Source of the DNA: Bordetella parapertussis | GTDB taxonomy: Bacteria > Pseudomonadota > Gammaproteobacteria > Burkholderiales > Casimicrobiaceae | Assembly: GCA_943331295.2 (NCBI GenBank) | Contig: CALQLA020000005.1 | Location: 1-64,000, forward strand | Direction of reading: 5' to 3' | Length of the DNA stretch: 64,000 nt | In this document: one piece after another, positions 50,996-61,238 of the stretch | Layout of the letters: each line of letters opens with the position of its first letter | Position numbering within the stretch: the stretch's first letter is position 1 | Notes under the pieces: generated by a model | Told to the model about the DNA's origin: nothing | What the model saw: only the letters and a program-made list of their open reading frames with translations | Databases searched by the model: none | Made by a program: the position numbers and the translations under genes

Positions 50996-52552
50996 ATGAA
51001 GCTGTTCGGCAAACACCATGCGGCCGCCATCGCGCTGTGCGCGGGGATGCTGCTCCTGCCCGGCGCCGCGACGGCGCAGCCCAAGGGCACGCTGGTCATC
51101 GGCGTGCCGAGCCTGGGCGGCGAGCGGCTCGACTACACGCGGCCCTCGGGCACGACCAACGGCGAGCTCCGGCGCGTGCTGAGCCGCGAGCTGGTCGAGT
51201 TCGGCCCGAACGGCGAGTTCGTCCCGGGCGTCGCCGAATCGTGGAAGGCGAGCCCCGACGGCAAGACCTGGGACCTCTTCCTGAGGAAGGGCGTCAAGTG
51301 GCACAACGGCGACACGCTGACGGCGCAGGACGTCGTGTTCGGCGTCGAGCGGATGAAGCGGCCCGAGATCTCCGCCGGCCAGTTCGTCGCCGGCCTGCTC
51401 GACACGCTGGAGAAGGTCGAGGTCGTCAGCGACTACCAGGTCCGCTACAAGTTCAAGCAGCCGTTCCCGCTGTTCCCCTACTTCGTCAACATGGCGCTGC
51501 CGGTGCCGAAGAAGTACCTGGAGGCGGTCGGCGACGACGTGTTCACGAATTCGAAGCCGGTCGGCATGGGGCCGTTCAAGTTCGTCCGCAGCGTCAAGGG
51601 CGGCGAATACGAGTTCGAGGCGTTCGACGGCTACTACGGCAAGCAGCCGCCGTTCAAGACGCTGATCATCAAGATCATGCCGGAGAACGCCACCCGCCTC
51701 GCCGCGCTGAAGACCGGCGAGATCGACATCGCCAAGGACATCCAGGGCCGGATGCTGACCGAGGTCAAGAACACGCCCGGGCTGACGATCACGTCGACGC
51801 CGAGCGGCGCGTCGAGCTACCTCTCGTTCGCGCACCGCTACGAGAAGGACTCGCCGTGGGCCGACGTCCGCGTGCGCCGCGCCGTGGCGCTCGCCATCGA
51901 CACCCAGACGATCGCCAAGACCATCTTCGTCGGCGAGGCGAGCCCGTCGGTGTTCCCCGACTGCTCGTTCTGCTTCGGCATGCCGAAGGACATCAAGCCC
52001 TTCCCGTACGATCCCGTGAAGGCGAAGGCGCTGCTGGCCGAGGCCGGTTTCCCCAACGGCATCCCGGGCGAGTGGGACATCCAGACGCAGATCTCCGGCT
52101 CGGCGCCGCTGCAGCCCGAGGTGACGCAGGCGGTCGCCGGCTACCTGTCCAAGATCGGCATCAAGACCAAGTTCCAGCTGATCGAGGGCGGCGCCTACGC
52201 CACCGCGTACAAGGCGAAGAAGCTGAAGGGGCTGCCGGTCAAGGGCAGCGGCGAGACGCGCTTCGACGTGGGTCTCAAGACCGACGTCTGGGCGGCGCGC
52301 GCCGAGTCGTGGTCGATGCTGAACGACGCCGACACCAACAAGATCTGGGACGAGCAGCTTGTCACCGTCGACGTCGAGAAGCGGCGCAAGATGCTGGAAG
52401 ACGCCGTGAAGATCATCATCGCCGACGTCCGACTGGTGCCGCTGGTCGAGATCAACACGGTCTACGGCCTGTCGCCCAAAGTCAAGGAATACAAGCTGCG
52501 CAAGGGCCAGGTCTGGGTCACCGACCAGCTCGAGAACATCGTCCTCAAGTGA
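50996..52552 (+). CDS. Dpp/Opp-type ABC importer periplasmic binding protein
   Basis: A 518-residue SBP_bac_5 family protein. MKLFGKHHAAAIALCAGMLL begins the signal, cut near ATAQ. The core has LVEFGPNGEFVPGVAESWKA, WDLFLRKGVKWHNGDTLTAQ, KPVGMGPFKFV and the VRVRRAVALAID block. AGGAG lies eight bases before the ATG at 50996; the upstream frame has no support. Family members bind peptides, but many in catabolic clusters bind aromatic or sugar-derived ligands. It starts the rightward operon. Confidence 0.9.
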   Translation: MKLFGKHHAAAIALCAGMLLLPGAATAQPKGTLVIGVPSLGGERLDYTRPSGTTNGELRRVLSRELVEFGPNGEFVPGVAESWKASPDGKTWDLFLRKGVKWHNGDTLTAQDVVFGVERMKRPEISAGQFVAGLLDTLEKVEVVSDYQVRYKFKQPFPLFPYFVNMALPVPKKYLEAVGDDVFTNSKPVGMGPFKFVRSVKGGEYEFEAFDGYYGKQPPFKTLIIKIMPENATRLAALKTGEIDIAKDIQGRMLTEVKNTPGLTITSTPSGASSYLSFAHRYEKDSPWADVRVRRAVALAIDTQTIAKTIFVGEASPSVFPDCSFCFGMPKDIKPFPYDPVKAKALLAEAGFPNGIPGEWDIQTQISGSAPLQPEVTQAVAGYLSKIGIKTKFQLIEGGAYATAYKAKKLKGLPVKGSGETRFDVGLKTDVWAARAESWSMLNDADTNKIWDEQLVTVDVEKRRKMLEDAVKIIIADVRLVPLVEINTVYGLSPKVKEYKLRKGQVWVTDQLENIVLK

Positions 52553-52638
52553 CCGGCGAGGGCGCCGGGCGCGCGGGCAGCCCGCGTCCGGCACGCCCGC
52601 ACTGACGCCGGAACGGACAACGCCCTGGATCACCCCGG

Positions 52639-53556
52639 ATGCAGCGATACATACTGAAGCGCCTGCTGCAGACGCTGGTCACGATCTGGATCATCAGCAT
52701 CGGCGTGTTCATGCTGACGCGGCTGACCGGCGACCCGGCGGACCTGATGCTGTCGCCGCTCGCGTCGGCCCAGGACCGCGACGTGTTCCGCAAGGTGTGG
52801 GGCCTCGACCAGCCGGTCTGGATGCAGTACTGGACCTACGCCACCGGCATGCTGCGCGGCGACTTCGGCACCTCGATCTACTGGGGCCAGCCGACGCTGC
52901 AGATCTTCCTCGAGCGCTTCGGCGCGACGCTGCAGCTCGCGAGCTTCGCGATCGTGCTGTCGGCCACCTTCGGCATCACGATCGGCGTGCTGTCGGCGAC
53001 CAAGCCCAACGGCAGGATCGACAACTTCGGCCGCATCTTCGCGCTGGCCGGCCAGTCGATGCCGACGTTCTGGGTCGGCATCATGCTGATCCTGTTCTTC
53101 TCGGTGACGCTGCGCTGGCTGCCCACCTCGGGCACCGGCGGCCTGTCGCACCTGATCCTGCCCGGCATCACGCTCGGCTGGTACTCGATGGCGGCGTTCA
53201 CGCGGCTGTCGCGCTCGTCGATGCTCAACGTGCTCGACTCCGAGTACATCAAGATGTGCCGGATCAAGGGGCTGCCCGAGCGGATGGTGATCTGGAAGCA
53301 CGCGGCCAAGAACGCGTCGCTGCCGATCCTCACGCTGTTCGGTGTCCAGTTCGTCCAGTTCCTGTCGGGCTCGCTCGTCACCGAGACGATCTTCGCCTGG
53401 CCGGGCGTCGGCCGCCTGGCGGTGTGGGCCGTCTACAACCGCGACTATCCGGTCGTGCAGACGATCGTTTTCCTGGTGGCGACGGGCTACCTGTTCGTCA
53501 ATCTGTTCATCGACATCCTCTACGCGTACATCGATCCGCGCATCCGCTATGAATGA
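52639..53556 (+). CDS. DppB/OppB-type ABC permease
   Basis: A 305-residue inner-membrane permease. It starts MQRYILKRLLQTLVTIWIIS and has the conserved N-terminal DVFRKVWGLDQPVWMQYWTY region. The EAA loop is SEYIKMCRIKGLPERMVIWK, and the final helices include LVATGYLFVNLFIDILYAYI, ending DPRIRYE. Length is normal. It pairs with the DppC-type permease just downstream, separated by about 50 bases that loosely resemble the start-codon repeat. Confidence 0.92.
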   Translation: MQRYILKRLLQTLVTIWIISIGVFMLTRLTGDPADLMLSPLASAQDRDVFRKVWGLDQPVWMQYWTYATGMLRGDFGTSIYWGQPTLQIFLERFGATLQLASFAIVLSATFGITIGVLSATKPNGRIDNFGRIFALAGQSMPTFWVGIMLILFFSVTLRWLPTSGTGGLSHLILPGITLGWYSMAAFTRLSRSSMLNVLDSEYIKMCRIKGLPERMVIWKHAAKNASLPILTLFGVQFVQFLSGSLVTETIFAWPGVGRLAVWAVYNRDYPVVQTIVFLVATGYLFVNLFIDILYAYIDPRIRYE

Positions 53557-53607
53557 GCGCCGCCCGAAGCGCGAAGGCCGGGGCGCGCCGCCCGGAGGTG
53601 CCGTCCG

Positions 53608-54456
53608 GTGAAGCGGCTATTCGGGCTCCTGGAGGGCGTGCCGAAGTTCCCGCTCGCGATCCTGCTCGTGGTCGTCACGGCGGCGATCTTCGGGCCGTGG
53701 ATCGTCCCGTTCGATCCGGAGGAAAGCAACCTCATCGAGCAGTTCCTGCCGCCGATCTGGAAGGAGGGCGGCTCGCTCGTCCACGTGTTCGGCACCGACC
53801 ACCTCGGCCGCGACGTGCTGTCCCGGCTGATCGTCGGCGCCCGGATCTCGCTCGTCGTCGGGCTGCTGGCCGTGCTGTTCTCCGGCTTTGTCGGCACGCT
53901 GGTGGCGATCACCGCCGGCTACCTGGGCGGCGTCCACGACGCGATCCTGATGCGGATGACCGACGCGATGCTGTCGATGCCCTACCTCCTCATCGGCGTC
54001 GCGCTGGCCGGCATCCTCGGGCCGGGGATGCTCAACCTCGTCGTCGTGCTGGCGGTGCTGGGCTGGGCGTCGTACGCGCGCGTGATCCGCTCCGAGGTGC
54101 TGCGCCTGAAGACGCTCGACTTCATCGTCGTCGCGCGGATCACCGACTGCAGCCTGCCGCGCATCCTGTGGAAGCACATCTTCCCCAACATCGTGAACAC
54201 GCTGATCGTGCTCGCGACGCTGCACTTCGGCATCGCGATCATCCTCGCCGCGTCGCTGTCCTTCCTCGGCATGGGCGTGTCGCCGCCGACGCCGGAGTGG
54301 GGACTGATGGTGGCGGAAGGGCGCGAGTTCATCGACTCGGCGTGGTGGCTGATCACGCTGCCGGGCGTGTGCATCCTGCTCACCTGCCTCGCGGCGAACC
54401 TGCTGGGCGACTGGCTGCGCCATCGCCTCGATCCCAAGTACCGGCAGCGGGCGTGA
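53608..54456 (+). CDS. DppC/OppC-type ABC permease
   Basis: A 282-residue partner permease from a GTG start. It has the characteristic FGTDHLGRDVLSRLIVGARI segment, the EAA loop LRLKTLDFIVVARITDCSLP, and the C-terminal WWLITLPGVCILLTCLAANL followed by LGDWLRHRLDPKYRQ. The ATPase gene starts four bases after the stop. No defects are seen. Confidence 0.92.
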   Translation: MKRLFGLLEGVPKFPLAILLVVVTAAIFGPWIVPFDPEESNLIEQFLPPIWKEGGSLVHVFGTDHLGRDVLSRLIVGARISLVVGLLAVLFSGFVGTLVAITAGYLGGVHDAILMRMTDAMLSMPYLLIGVALAGILGPGMLNLVVVLAVLGWASYARVIRSEVLRLKTLDFIVVARITDCSLPRILWKHIFPNIVNTLIVLATLHFGIAIILAASLSFLGMGVSPPTPEWGLMVAEGREFIDSAWWLITLPGVCILLTCLAANLLGDWLRHRLDPKYRQRA

Positions 54457-54460
54457 CCCG

Positions 54461-55489
54461 ATGACCTCGACTGCCACCCCGTCCGACCCGGTCCTCGCCG
54501 TCGAGAACCTGCAGACGCACTTCCAGACGCGAAGCGGCCTCGTCAAGGCCGTCGACGGCGTGAGCTTCAGCGTGGCCAAGGGCGAGACGCTCGGCATCGT
54601 CGGCGAATCGGGCAGCGGCAAGAGCATCACCGCGCTGTCGATCCTTCGGCTCGTGCCGCCGCCCGCGGGTCGCATCGCCGGCGGCCGCATCCTGCTCTCC
54701 GGCGACGACCTGCTGCGGAAGACGGAACGCGAGATGCAGGACATCCGCGGCAGACGCATCTCGATGATCCTGCAGGACCCGATGACCTCGCTCGACCCGC
54801 TGTTCACGATCGGCGACCAGGTCGCGGAGCCGATCCGCACCCACCGCAAGGCCGCGCCGTCCGGCGTGATGGCGCGGGCGGCCGAGATGCTGCGGCTGGT
54901 CAAGATCCCGTCGCCCGAGACGCGGATGCGGAGCTATCCGCACCAGATGAGCGGCGGGATGCGGCAGCGCATCGTCGCCGCGATCGCGCTCGCCTGCGAG
55001 CCCGAGCTGCTGATCGCCGACGAGCCGACCACGTCGCTCGACGTGACGATCCAGGCGCAGCTGATCGCGCTGCTGAAGGACCTGCAGCAGACGCTCGGCC
55101 TCGCGATGATCATCATCACCCACGACTTCGGCGTCGTGTCGAAGATCTGCCATCGCGTCGCCGTGATGTACGCCGGCCGCATCGTCGAGACCGCCGACGT
55201 GAAGACGCTGTTCCAGGCCCCGCGGCACCCGTACACGATCGCGCTGATGAAGTCGCTGCCCAGGCTGGGGGCCGACACCAAGCGCCTGTACACGATCGGC
55301 GGCGCGCCGCCCGACCTGCGCAACCTGCCCGCCGGCTGCGCGTTCGCGCCGCGCTGCGCGCACGCGATCGACCGCTGCCGCGCCGAATACCCGGCCGAGC
55401 GCAGCGTCGGCACGGCGCACGTCGTGCGCTGCCACCTCGTCGAAGGCGCGATGGCGGGCGCCGCGATTGCCGGGGGCGCGCCGTCATGA
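54461..55489 (+). CDS. DppD/OppD-type ABC ATPase
   Basis: A 342-residue ATPase with Walker [10 protein letters not shown]-loop [19 protein letters not shown], signature [16 protein letters not shown], Walker [13 protein letters not shown], and H-loop ITHDFGVVS. The C-terminal oligopeptide-type domain has the cysteine cluster [14 protein letters not shown], which in relatives binds an iron-sulfur cluster. Its stop overlaps the DppF-type gene by ATGA. Confidence 0.93.
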   Translation: MTSTATPSDPVLAVENLQTHFQTRSGLVKAVDGVSFSVAKGETLGIVGESGSGKSITALSILRLVPPPAGRIAGGRILLSGDDLLRKTEREMQDIRGRRISMILQDPMTSLDPLFTIGDQVAEPIRTHRKAAPSGVMARAAEMLRLVKIPSPETRMRSYPHQMSGGMRQRIVAAIALACEPELLIADEPTTSLDVTIQAQLIALLKDLQQTLGLAMIIITHDFGVVSKICHRVAVMYAGRIVETADVKTLFQAPRHPYTIALMKSLPRLGADTKRLYTIGGAPPDLRNLPAGCAFAPRCAHAIDRCRAEYPAERSVGTAHVVRCHLVEGAMAGAAIAGGAPS

Positions 55490-55550
55490 GCGCGCCGGGC
55501 CGTCCCAAGCGCGAATACCGGAGTGCGCAGCACGAAGGTAGTCCAGTGAG
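55486..55550 (+). repeat. Start-codon repeat, copy 2 (5' end of the DppF-type gene)
   Basis: The first 60 bases of this gene match the 5' end of the CoA-transferase gene at 23703. They encode [18 protein letters not shown], after which a GTG (55546) could be the original start, with [12 protein letters not shown] beginning the real domain. The region before the permease gene at 53608 may hold a third, decayed copy. Confidence 0.65.
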
Positions 55551-56520
55551 CGCCGCCGCGCCGCTCCTGCGGGTCGACGGGCTGACCAAGCACTACCCGG
55601 TGACCAAGGGCGTCGTCCGGGTGCAGCAGGTCGGCTCGGTGAAAGCCGTCGACGGCGTCAGCTTCGACGTCGCCCGCGGCGAGACAGTGAGCCTCGTCGG
55701 CGAATCCGGCTGCGGCAAGACCACGACGGCCAAGTGCGTGCTGCTGGTCGAGAAGCCCACCGGCGGCTCGGTCGTCTTCGACGGCAAGGACATCGCGCAG
55801 TTCGGGCGCGCGGAGCTGCGCGCCTTCCGGCGCTCGGTGCAGGCGGTGTTCCAGGATCCGTTCAGCTCGCTCAATCCGCGGATGCGGGTGAAGGACATCC
55901 TTGGCGAGCCGCTGGTCGTGCACGAGGTGATGGCGGGCAGCGCGCTCGCGGCCCGCGTGGCGGAGCTGCTGCAGACGGTGGGCCTTGCCGCCGACGCGGC
56001 GAACCTCTACCCGCACGAGTTCAGCGGCGGCCAGCGGCAGCGCATCGCCATCGCCCGCGCGATGGCGCTCAACCCGGCGCTGATCGTGCTGGACGAGCCG
56101 GTCTCGGCACTCGACGTGTCGGTGCGCGCGCAGGTGACGAACCTGCTGCAGGACCTGCAGCAGCAGCTCGGGCTGTCGTACCTGCTCATCGCGCACGACC
56201 TCGCGATGGTCCAGCACATGAGCAACACCATATGCGTGATGTACCTCGGCAAGATGGTGGAGACGACGACCAGCGGCGAGCTGTACCGGACGCCGCTGCA
56301 CCCGTACACGAAGGCGCTCTTCTCCGCCGTGCTGCCGTTCGACCCGACGCATCCGACCGACGAGATCGTGCTGGGCGGCGAAGTGCCGAGCCCGCTCGAC
56401 CCGCCGCGCGGCTGCCGCTTCCATCCGCGCTGCCCGAGCGCGATGCCGCGGTGCTCGGAAGCCGAGCCCCCGCTGCGCGAGCTCGCGCCGGGCCACCACG
56501 TCGCCTGCCACCTGTACTGA
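55486..56520 (+). CDS. DppF/OppF-type ABC ATPase
   Basis: A 344-residue ATPase (about 324 from the inner GTG at 55546). It has Walker [12 protein letters not shown]-loop [16 protein letters not shown], signature [15 protein letters not shown], Walker [14 protein letters not shown]-loop LIAHDLAMV and the C-terminal [14 protein letters not shown] cluster. The first ~20 residues come from a dispersed repeat rather than from the family. It overlaps DppD by ATGA, and the CoA-transferase gene follows after eight bases. Confidence 0.93.
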   Translation: MSAPGRPKREYRSAQHEGSPVSAAAPLLRVDGLTKHYPVTKGVVRVQQVGSVKAVDGVSFDVARGETVSLVGESGCGKTTTAKCVLLVEKPTGGSVVFDGKDIAQFGRAELRAFRRSVQAVFQDPFSSLNPRMRVKDILGEPLVVHEVMAGSALAARVAELLQTVGLAADAANLYPHEFSGGQRQRIAIARAMALNPALIVLDEPVSALDVSVRAQVTNLLQDLQQQLGLSYLLIAHDLAMVQHMSNTICVMYLGKMVETTTSGELYRTPLHPYTKALFSAVLPFDPTHPTDEIVLGGEVPSPLDPPRGCRFHPRCPSAMPRCSEAEPPLRELAPGHHVACHLY

Positions 56521-56528
56521 GCCGCCCA

Positions 56529-57770
56529 ATGCCCGCATCCACCACCACCGTTCCGAGCGACCGGGCCGCGCTGCCGCTGGCTGGCATCCGCGTGCTCGAC
56601 GTGTCGCACATCGTCGCCGGCCCGATGTGCTGCGTCGTGCTGGCCGACTACGGCGCCGACGTGATCAAGATCGAGCCGCCCGGCCGCGGCGAGCGCGCGC
56701 GCGGCGTGGCGCCGTTCATCACCGCCGGCGACGAGCGCGTCAGCGGTTTCTTCGGGACGGTCAACCGCAACCGCCGCGGCATCACGCTCGACCTCAAGTC
56801 CGACGCCGGCAAGGCGGCGTTCCGGGCGCTGGTCGCGGAGAGCGACGTCGTGGTCGAGAACTTCTCGCCGGGGACGATGGACGGACTGGGCCTCGGCTAC
56901 GATGCGCTGCGCGCGCTCAATCCGCGGCTCGTCTACGTCGCGATCAGCGGTTTCGGCCAGCTCGAGCCCTACATCGGGCCGTGGTCGACGCGGCCGGCGA
57001 ACAACGCGACGTCGCAGGCGATGAGCGGCCTGATGGAGCTCTCCGGCGACGCCGACGGCCCGCCGGCGTTCATCGGGCAGGCGATCGGCGACACGATCCC
57101 CGGCCTGTGGGCGGTGATCTCGACGCTGATGGCGCTGGAGCAGCGCCGCCGCACCGGGGTCGGCCAGTTCATCGACGTGGCGATGTACGACTCGCTCGCC
57201 GCGATGTGCTTCAACGCCGTCACCGACTATCACGTGACGAAGGTGGCGCCGCGCCGCGGCGCGTCGTGGCACGAGACGTTCTCCGACCGGCTGCCGTGCG
57301 CCGACGGCCACATCGCGGTGTCGCTGTGGGGAACGGTGCCCGAGCGCTGGCACCGGCTGTGGTCGCTGATCGGGCGCGAGGACATGCGCACGCACCCGGT
57401 CTTCGACCCGACGCATCCGGGCTGCCCGCTGTGCTTTCCGCTGGCCAAGGCCGCGCTCACGCAGTGGACGACGGCGACCACGCGCAGCGACGCGGTGACT
57501 CTGCTGATCGATCTCGGCTTTTCCGCCGGCCCGGTGCAGACGATCAAGGAGGTCTACGAGAGCGAGCAGCTCGCCGCGCGCGAGCTCTTCATCGAGATCG
57601 ACGACGGGCTGGGCGGGAAGATCCGCACCGTCGGCACGCCGGTCAAGTTCTCCGGTTTCAGGCTGCCGCCGCCGCGCCGCGCGCCGCGCCTGGGCGAGCA
57701 CAACGAGGAAGTCCTGCGCGCATTGCGCGGCGCCGCGGCGCCGGACGACCCGGGGCCGAAGGCAACCTAG
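56529..57770 (+). CDS. CaiB/BaiF-family CoA-transferase
   Basis: A 413-residue class III CoA-transferase. Landmarks: [78 protein letters not shown], and the catalytic-aspartate region [20 protein letters not shown]. It is the third such enzyme in the window and the second in this cluster, so two acids or two steps may be CoA-activated. It lies directly after the importer genes and before the enoyl-CoA hydratase gene. Confidence 0.92.
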   Translation: MPASTTTVPSDRAALPLAGIRVLDVSHIVAGPMCCVVLADYGADVIKIEPPGRGERARGVAPFITAGDERVSGFFGTVNRNRRGITLDLKSDAGKAAFRALVAESDVVVENFSPGTMDGLGLGYDALRALNPRLVYVAISGFGQLEPYIGPWSTRPANNATSQAMSGLMELSGDADGPPAFIGQAIGDTIPGLWAVISTLMALEQRRRTGVGQFIDVAMYDSLAAMCFNAVTDYHVTKVAPRRGASWHETFSDRLPCADGHIAVSLWGTVPERWHRLWSLIGREDMRTHPVFDPTHPGCPLCFPLAKAALTQWTTATTRSDAVTLLIDLGFSAGPVQTIKEVYESEQLAARELFIEIDDGLGGKIRTVGTPVKFSGFRLPPPRRAPRLGEHNEEVLRALRGAAAPDDPGPKAT

Positions 57771-57869
57771 CGCCGGCCGGCACCCGCTGCAACGCCGCGC
57801 CGGCAATGCGCGGAAGGCATCACGGCATCACGGCAACACCCGTTCAACTACGACACAGGAACGACGGCA

Positions 57870-58661
57870 ATGGCGGAACAAGGCGAAACGAAGTACGAGA
57901 CGATCCTCTACACGAAGGAAGGCCGGCGCGCGACGATCATGCTGAACCGTCCCGAGCGGCGCAACGCGACCAACACGCAGCTCTACGAGGAACTGTGGGC
58001 CGCCGCGCGCGACGCGGACCGCGATCCCGCGATCCGCGTGGTGATCCTCACCGGCGCCGGCACCGTGTTCTGCGCCGGGCAGGACAACAGCGCCAGCTCG
58101 AAGCAGGACGTCGCGGGCTACGCGCGCTACGAGGAGGCCAATCGCGGCGCGCACGCGTTCCTGCGCAGCATGTCGAAGCCGGTGATCGCGCGCGTCAACG
58201 GCCCGGCGGCGGGCGGCGGCTGCCTGATGGCGCTGCTGTCCTCCGACATCGTGGTCGCGTCGACCGCGGCCCGCTTCTCGCTGCGGGAGATCGCGTCGGG
58301 CTTGAGCGGACCGCTGCCGTTCCTGTTCAGCGTCGGCCGTCCGCGCGCGCTGTTCATGGCGATCACGGGCGCCTGGGTCTCGGCCGAGCAGGCCGAGCAG
58401 TGGGGCCTGCTCTACAAGGCCACGTCGCCGGAGACGCTCGACGCCGAGGTCGACGCCGTCGCGAAGATGATCGAGGAACTGCCGCCGCTGGGGGTCGCTG
58501 CCACCAAGGAGAAGATGGCCTTCGCGATGGGGCTCATGAACCTGCCCGCGGTCGTCGACTACGGCTACCGGCAGGACCTGTACCTGCACACCACCGACGA
58601 CCGCAAGGAGGCGCAGGCGTCGTTCCTCGAAAAGCGCAAGCCGGAGTACCACGGCCGCTAG
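57870..58661 (+). CDS. Enoyl-CoA hydratase/isomerase family protein
   Basis: A 263-residue crotonase-fold protein. The oxyanion-hole segments are VILTGAGTVFCAGQDNS and RVNGPAAGGGCLMAL. The catalytic glutamate region is FSLREIASGLSGPLPFLFS. It would hydrate or isomerise an enoyl-CoA made by the upstream CoA-transferase. A 100-base gap with CACAGGAACGACGGC before the ATG separates it from the CoA-transferase gene. Substrate unknown. Confidence 0.92.
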   Translation: MAEQGETKYETILYTKEGRRATIMLNRPERRNATNTQLYEELWAAARDADRDPAIRVVILTGAGTVFCAGQDNSASSKQDVAGYARYEEANRGAHAFLRSMSKPVIARVNGPAAGGGCLMALLSSDIVVASTAARFSLREIASGLSGPLPFLFSVGRPRALFMAITGAWVSAEQAEQWGLLYKATSPETLDAEVDAVAKMIEELPPLGVAATKEKMAFAMGLMNLPAVVDYGYRQDLYLHTTDDRKEAQASFLEKRKPEYHGR

Positions 58662-58724
58662 CCCGCCGCGCGTGCCGCCTTCGCGGCCCGCGCTTTCACC
58701 GACAACCTGATGGATCCACCAATC

Positions 58725-59309
58725 ATGGCGAACAAAGGCTTCCTGCTGGTCCTGATGCAACCGCCTTCCGCGCTGGAGGAGGAGTTCAACGCGTGGTACG
58801 ACACCGAGCACATTCCCGAGCGCGTCGCGGTGCGCGGCTTCCTGTCCGGCATCCGCTACGTCTGCGTGTCCGGCGCGCCGAAGTACCTCGCAATGTACGA
58901 CATGGAGAACGCCGGCGTCGTCGACACCGAGGACTACATGCGGGTGTCGTTCGATCGCGCGAGCCCGTGGACCAAGCGCGTGACGAGCCGCGTGCGCGTC
59001 TACCGGTCCGCCGGCGAGCAGGTGTATCCCGGCAATGCCGTCACCGGCCCCGCGGCGCGACAGGTGCTGCTGCGCTTCCGCGGGCTGCCGAAGAGCGCGG
59101 AGGCGACGATCGTCGCCGGCATGCGCGCCAATTTCGAGGGCCGCAAGGACACGCTGCAGGTGCGCGTGTTCGCCCACGATACCGGCGCCGGATTCGATTT
59201 CCTCGGCCTCGTCGCCGCCCGCGCGCCGCTGGCGGAGGAACTCGACATGGACAAGTTCGGCCTGCACGCGAGCGCGCTCGATCTCTACAGCAGCTATGCG
59301 CCCTACTGA
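58725..59309 (+). CDS. Two-unit dimeric alpha-beta-barrel-like protein (DUF4286/EthD-like)
   Basis: A 194-residue protein with two ferredoxin-like halves. The first half has FLLVLMQPPSALEEEFNAWY and DTEHIPERVAVRGFLSGIRY, ending AMYDME. The second begins around RQVLLRFRGLPKSAEATIVA. The W-Y-D-T-E-H-I-P pattern is typical of EthD/DUF4286-type proteins found in aromatic and terpenoid catabolic clusters. No catalytic residues can be named. An ATG at 58710 is also possible. A related two-unit protein is encoded at 63.3-64.0 kb. Confidence 0.65.
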   Translation: MANKGFLLVLMQPPSALEEEFNAWYDTEHIPERVAVRGFLSGIRYVCVSGAPKYLAMYDMENAGVVDTEDYMRVSFDRASPWTKRVTSRVRVYRSAGEQVYPGNAVTGPAARQVLLRFRGLPKSAEATIVAGMRANFEGRKDTLQVRVFAHDTGAGFDFLGLVAARAPLAEELDMDKFGLHASALDLYSSYAPY

Positions 59310-59367
59310 CCCTGCCGCCCGCGGCGGTTGACCGTCGCGACGCGACGAACCGGAGACACGACAGATC

Positions 59368-60213
59368 ATGACGATCACCCACCAACCGGCGGCGCCCGCG
59401 CCGCTCGACTACCTGCGCGCGCAGGCGCTGCAGCTGCGGCGCAACATGCTGGTGCAGGCCACCGGCAAGGGCCAGGGCTACCTGGGCCAGGGCTTCGCGC
59501 TGGCGGACTTCCTCGCCGTGCTCTACTTCCACGAGCTGCGGCATGATCCCGCCAACCCGGCGTGGGAAGACCGCGACCGCTTCTACCTCTCCACCGGCCA
59601 CTACTCGATCGCGCTGTGGGCGGTGCTGGCCGAGGCCGGCTATTTCGGCAAGGATATGCTGCCGACCTACGGCGCCGACGGCAGCCCGCTCGAGATGTCG
59701 ACGATCGAGAACCGGCTGCCCGGCGTCGAGATGACCGGCGGCTCGCTCGGCCACGGCCTCGGCATCGCGGTGGGCGCGGCACTGGGCTACCGGATCGCCG
59801 GCCGCAAGGCGCGGATCTTCTGCGAGATCTCCGACGGCGAGCACCAGGAGGGCTCGACGTGGGAAGCGGCGACCGCCGGCTCCACGTTCGGCCTCGACAA
59901 CCTGATCGCGGTCTCCGACTGCAACGGCATCCAGGCCGACGGCCCGATGGTCGTCAACATCGAGCCCGTCGCCGACAAGTGGCGCGCGTTCGGCTGGGAC
60001 ACGATCGAGATCGACGGCAACGACCTGCAGCAGCTCGTCGGCGCGCTGACCTGGGCGCGCGGCTGCCGCGGCAAGCCGAAGATGATCGTGATGCGCACCA
60101 AGCCCGGCAAGGGCGTGGCGCGGCTGGAGGCACGGCAGAAGGCGCACTTCATCGCCGTCGGCCCGGCCGAATGGGATGTCATCGCGCAGGAACTGGAGGA
60201 AGAAAATGTCTGA
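59368..60213 (+). CDS. Transketolase, N-terminal (thiamine-diphosphate) subunit
   Basis: A 281-residue subunit of a split transketolase. It has RFYLSTGHYSIALWAVLAEA, the GGSLGHGLGIAVGAALG turn, and the thiamine-diphosphate/metal motif SDGEHQEGSTWEAA with DNLIAVSDCNGIQADG. Split forms are common in sugar or ketose catabolic clusters rather than in the pentose phosphate pathway. It overlaps the C-terminal subunit gene by eight bases. It would transfer a two-carbon unit. Confidence 0.93.
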   Translation: MTITHQPAAPAPLDYLRAQALQLRRNMLVQATGKGQGYLGQGFALADFLAVLYFHELRHDPANPAWEDRDRFYLSTGHYSIALWAVLAEAGYFGKDMLPTYGADGSPLEMSTIENRLPGVEMTGGSLGHGLGIAVGAALGYRIAGRKARIFCEISDGEHQEGSTWEAATAGSTFGLDNLIAVSDCNGIQADGPMVVNIEPVADKWRAFGWDTIEIDGNDLQQLVGALTWARGCRGKPKMIVMRTKPGKGVARLEARQKAHFIAVGPAEWDVIAQELEEENV

Positions 60214-61186
60214 ACGGGGACGTACCCTCGGCATGGGCGAGGCCGAAGCGGTGGTTCACCGCGCCTCGGTCAACGCGCCGTTCGCCGCCGGCATGATTGC
60301 GGCGCAGCAGAAGCACGGCAATCTCGTCACGCTGACCGCGGACCTCGGCAAGTACACCGACGTCCATCCGTTCCGCGACCTCTACCCGGACCGGTTCTAC
60401 AACGTCGGGATGGCCGAGCAGGCGCTCGTCACCGTCGCCGCCGGCCTCGCCAAGACGGGCTTCACCGCGTACTGCACGACCTACGGCTGCTTCGCCACGC
60501 GCCGCGCCTACGACTTCCTCGCGATCGCCTGCGCCCACGGCCAGGCGAACGTGAAGATGTTCGCGGCGCTGCCCGGCATCACCACCGGCTACGGCGGCAC
60601 GCACCAGGCGATCGACGACCTCGCGCTGATGCGCTCGATCCCCGACATGACGGTGATCGACCCGTGCGACGCGACCGAGATGCGACAGGTGGCCGAGATG
60701 GCCGCCGAGATTCCGGGCACGCTGTACTGCCGGCTGCTGCGGCAGGCGGTGCCGGTGGTGTTCGGCGACGACTACAAGTTCGAGCTGGGCAAGGCCAAGG
60801 TGGTGCGGCCGGCGGGCAAGGTCGGCATCATCTCCACCGGGTTCATGACCGAGCGCGCGATCGACGCGGCGGCCGCGCTCGCGCGCGACGGCCACGACAT
60901 CGGCGTGCTGCACTCGCCGTGCATCAAGCCGTTCGACGCGGCGGGGGTGGCCGCGTTCGCGGCCTCGGTCGAGCGCGTGATCGTCGTCGAGAACCACGTG
61001 AGCGTCGGCGCGCTGGCGAGCCTGGTGCTCGACGCGATGCAGGAAGCGGGTTTCTGGAAGCCGGTGCTGAAGATCGGCATCCCCGACCAGTTCATCGAGT
61101 GCGGGTCGGTGCCCTACCTGCAGGGCAAGTACGGGCTGACGACGCCGCGGCTGATCGAGCGGATCGGCGGCTGGCTCGCCGCCTGA
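60206..61186 (+). CDS. Transketolase, C-terminal subunit
   Basis: A 326-residue partner with the pyrimidine-binding domain (VTLTADLGKYTDVHPFRDLY, NVGMAEQALVTVAAGLAKTG) and the C-terminal domain (VVRPAGKVGIISTGFMTERA, VENHVSVGALASLVLDAM). The glutamate in GMAEQ activates the cofactor. Start ATG at 60206 follows GGAGGAAGAAA. Together with the preceding gene it gives a complete enzyme. It is the last gene of the rightward operon and ends at a strong hairpin. Confidence 0.94.
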   Translation: MSERGRTLGMGEAEAVVHRASVNAPFAAGMIAAQQKHGNLVTLTADLGKYTDVHPFRDLYPDRFYNVGMAEQALVTVAAGLAKTGFTAYCTTYGCFATRRAYDFLAIACAHGQANVKMFAALPGITTGYGGTHQAIDDLALMRSIPDMTVIDPCDATEMRQVAEMAAEIPGTLYCRLLRQAVPVVFGDDYKFELGKAKVVRPAGKVGIISTGFMTERAIDAAAALARDGHDIGVLHSPCIKPFDAAGVAAFAASVERVIVVENHVSVGALASLVLDAMQEAGFWKPVLKIGIPDQFIECGSVPYLQGKYGLTTPRLIERIGGWLAA

Positions 61187-61190
61187 TCGC

Positions 61191-61238
61191 CTGACCGCGG
61201 ACGCCCGGCGCGGTTCCCGCCGGGTGGCTCGCGGTCAG
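61191..61238. terminator. Long hairpin between convergent transketolase and SDR genes
   Basis: Outer arms CTGACCGCG (61191-61199) and CGCGGTCAG (61230-61238) enclose an inner stem CCCGGCG/CGCCGGG. The structure overlaps the SDR stop codon and lies five bases past the transketolase stop. No T-run is present. It probably blocks readthrough in both directions. Confidence 0.6.
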
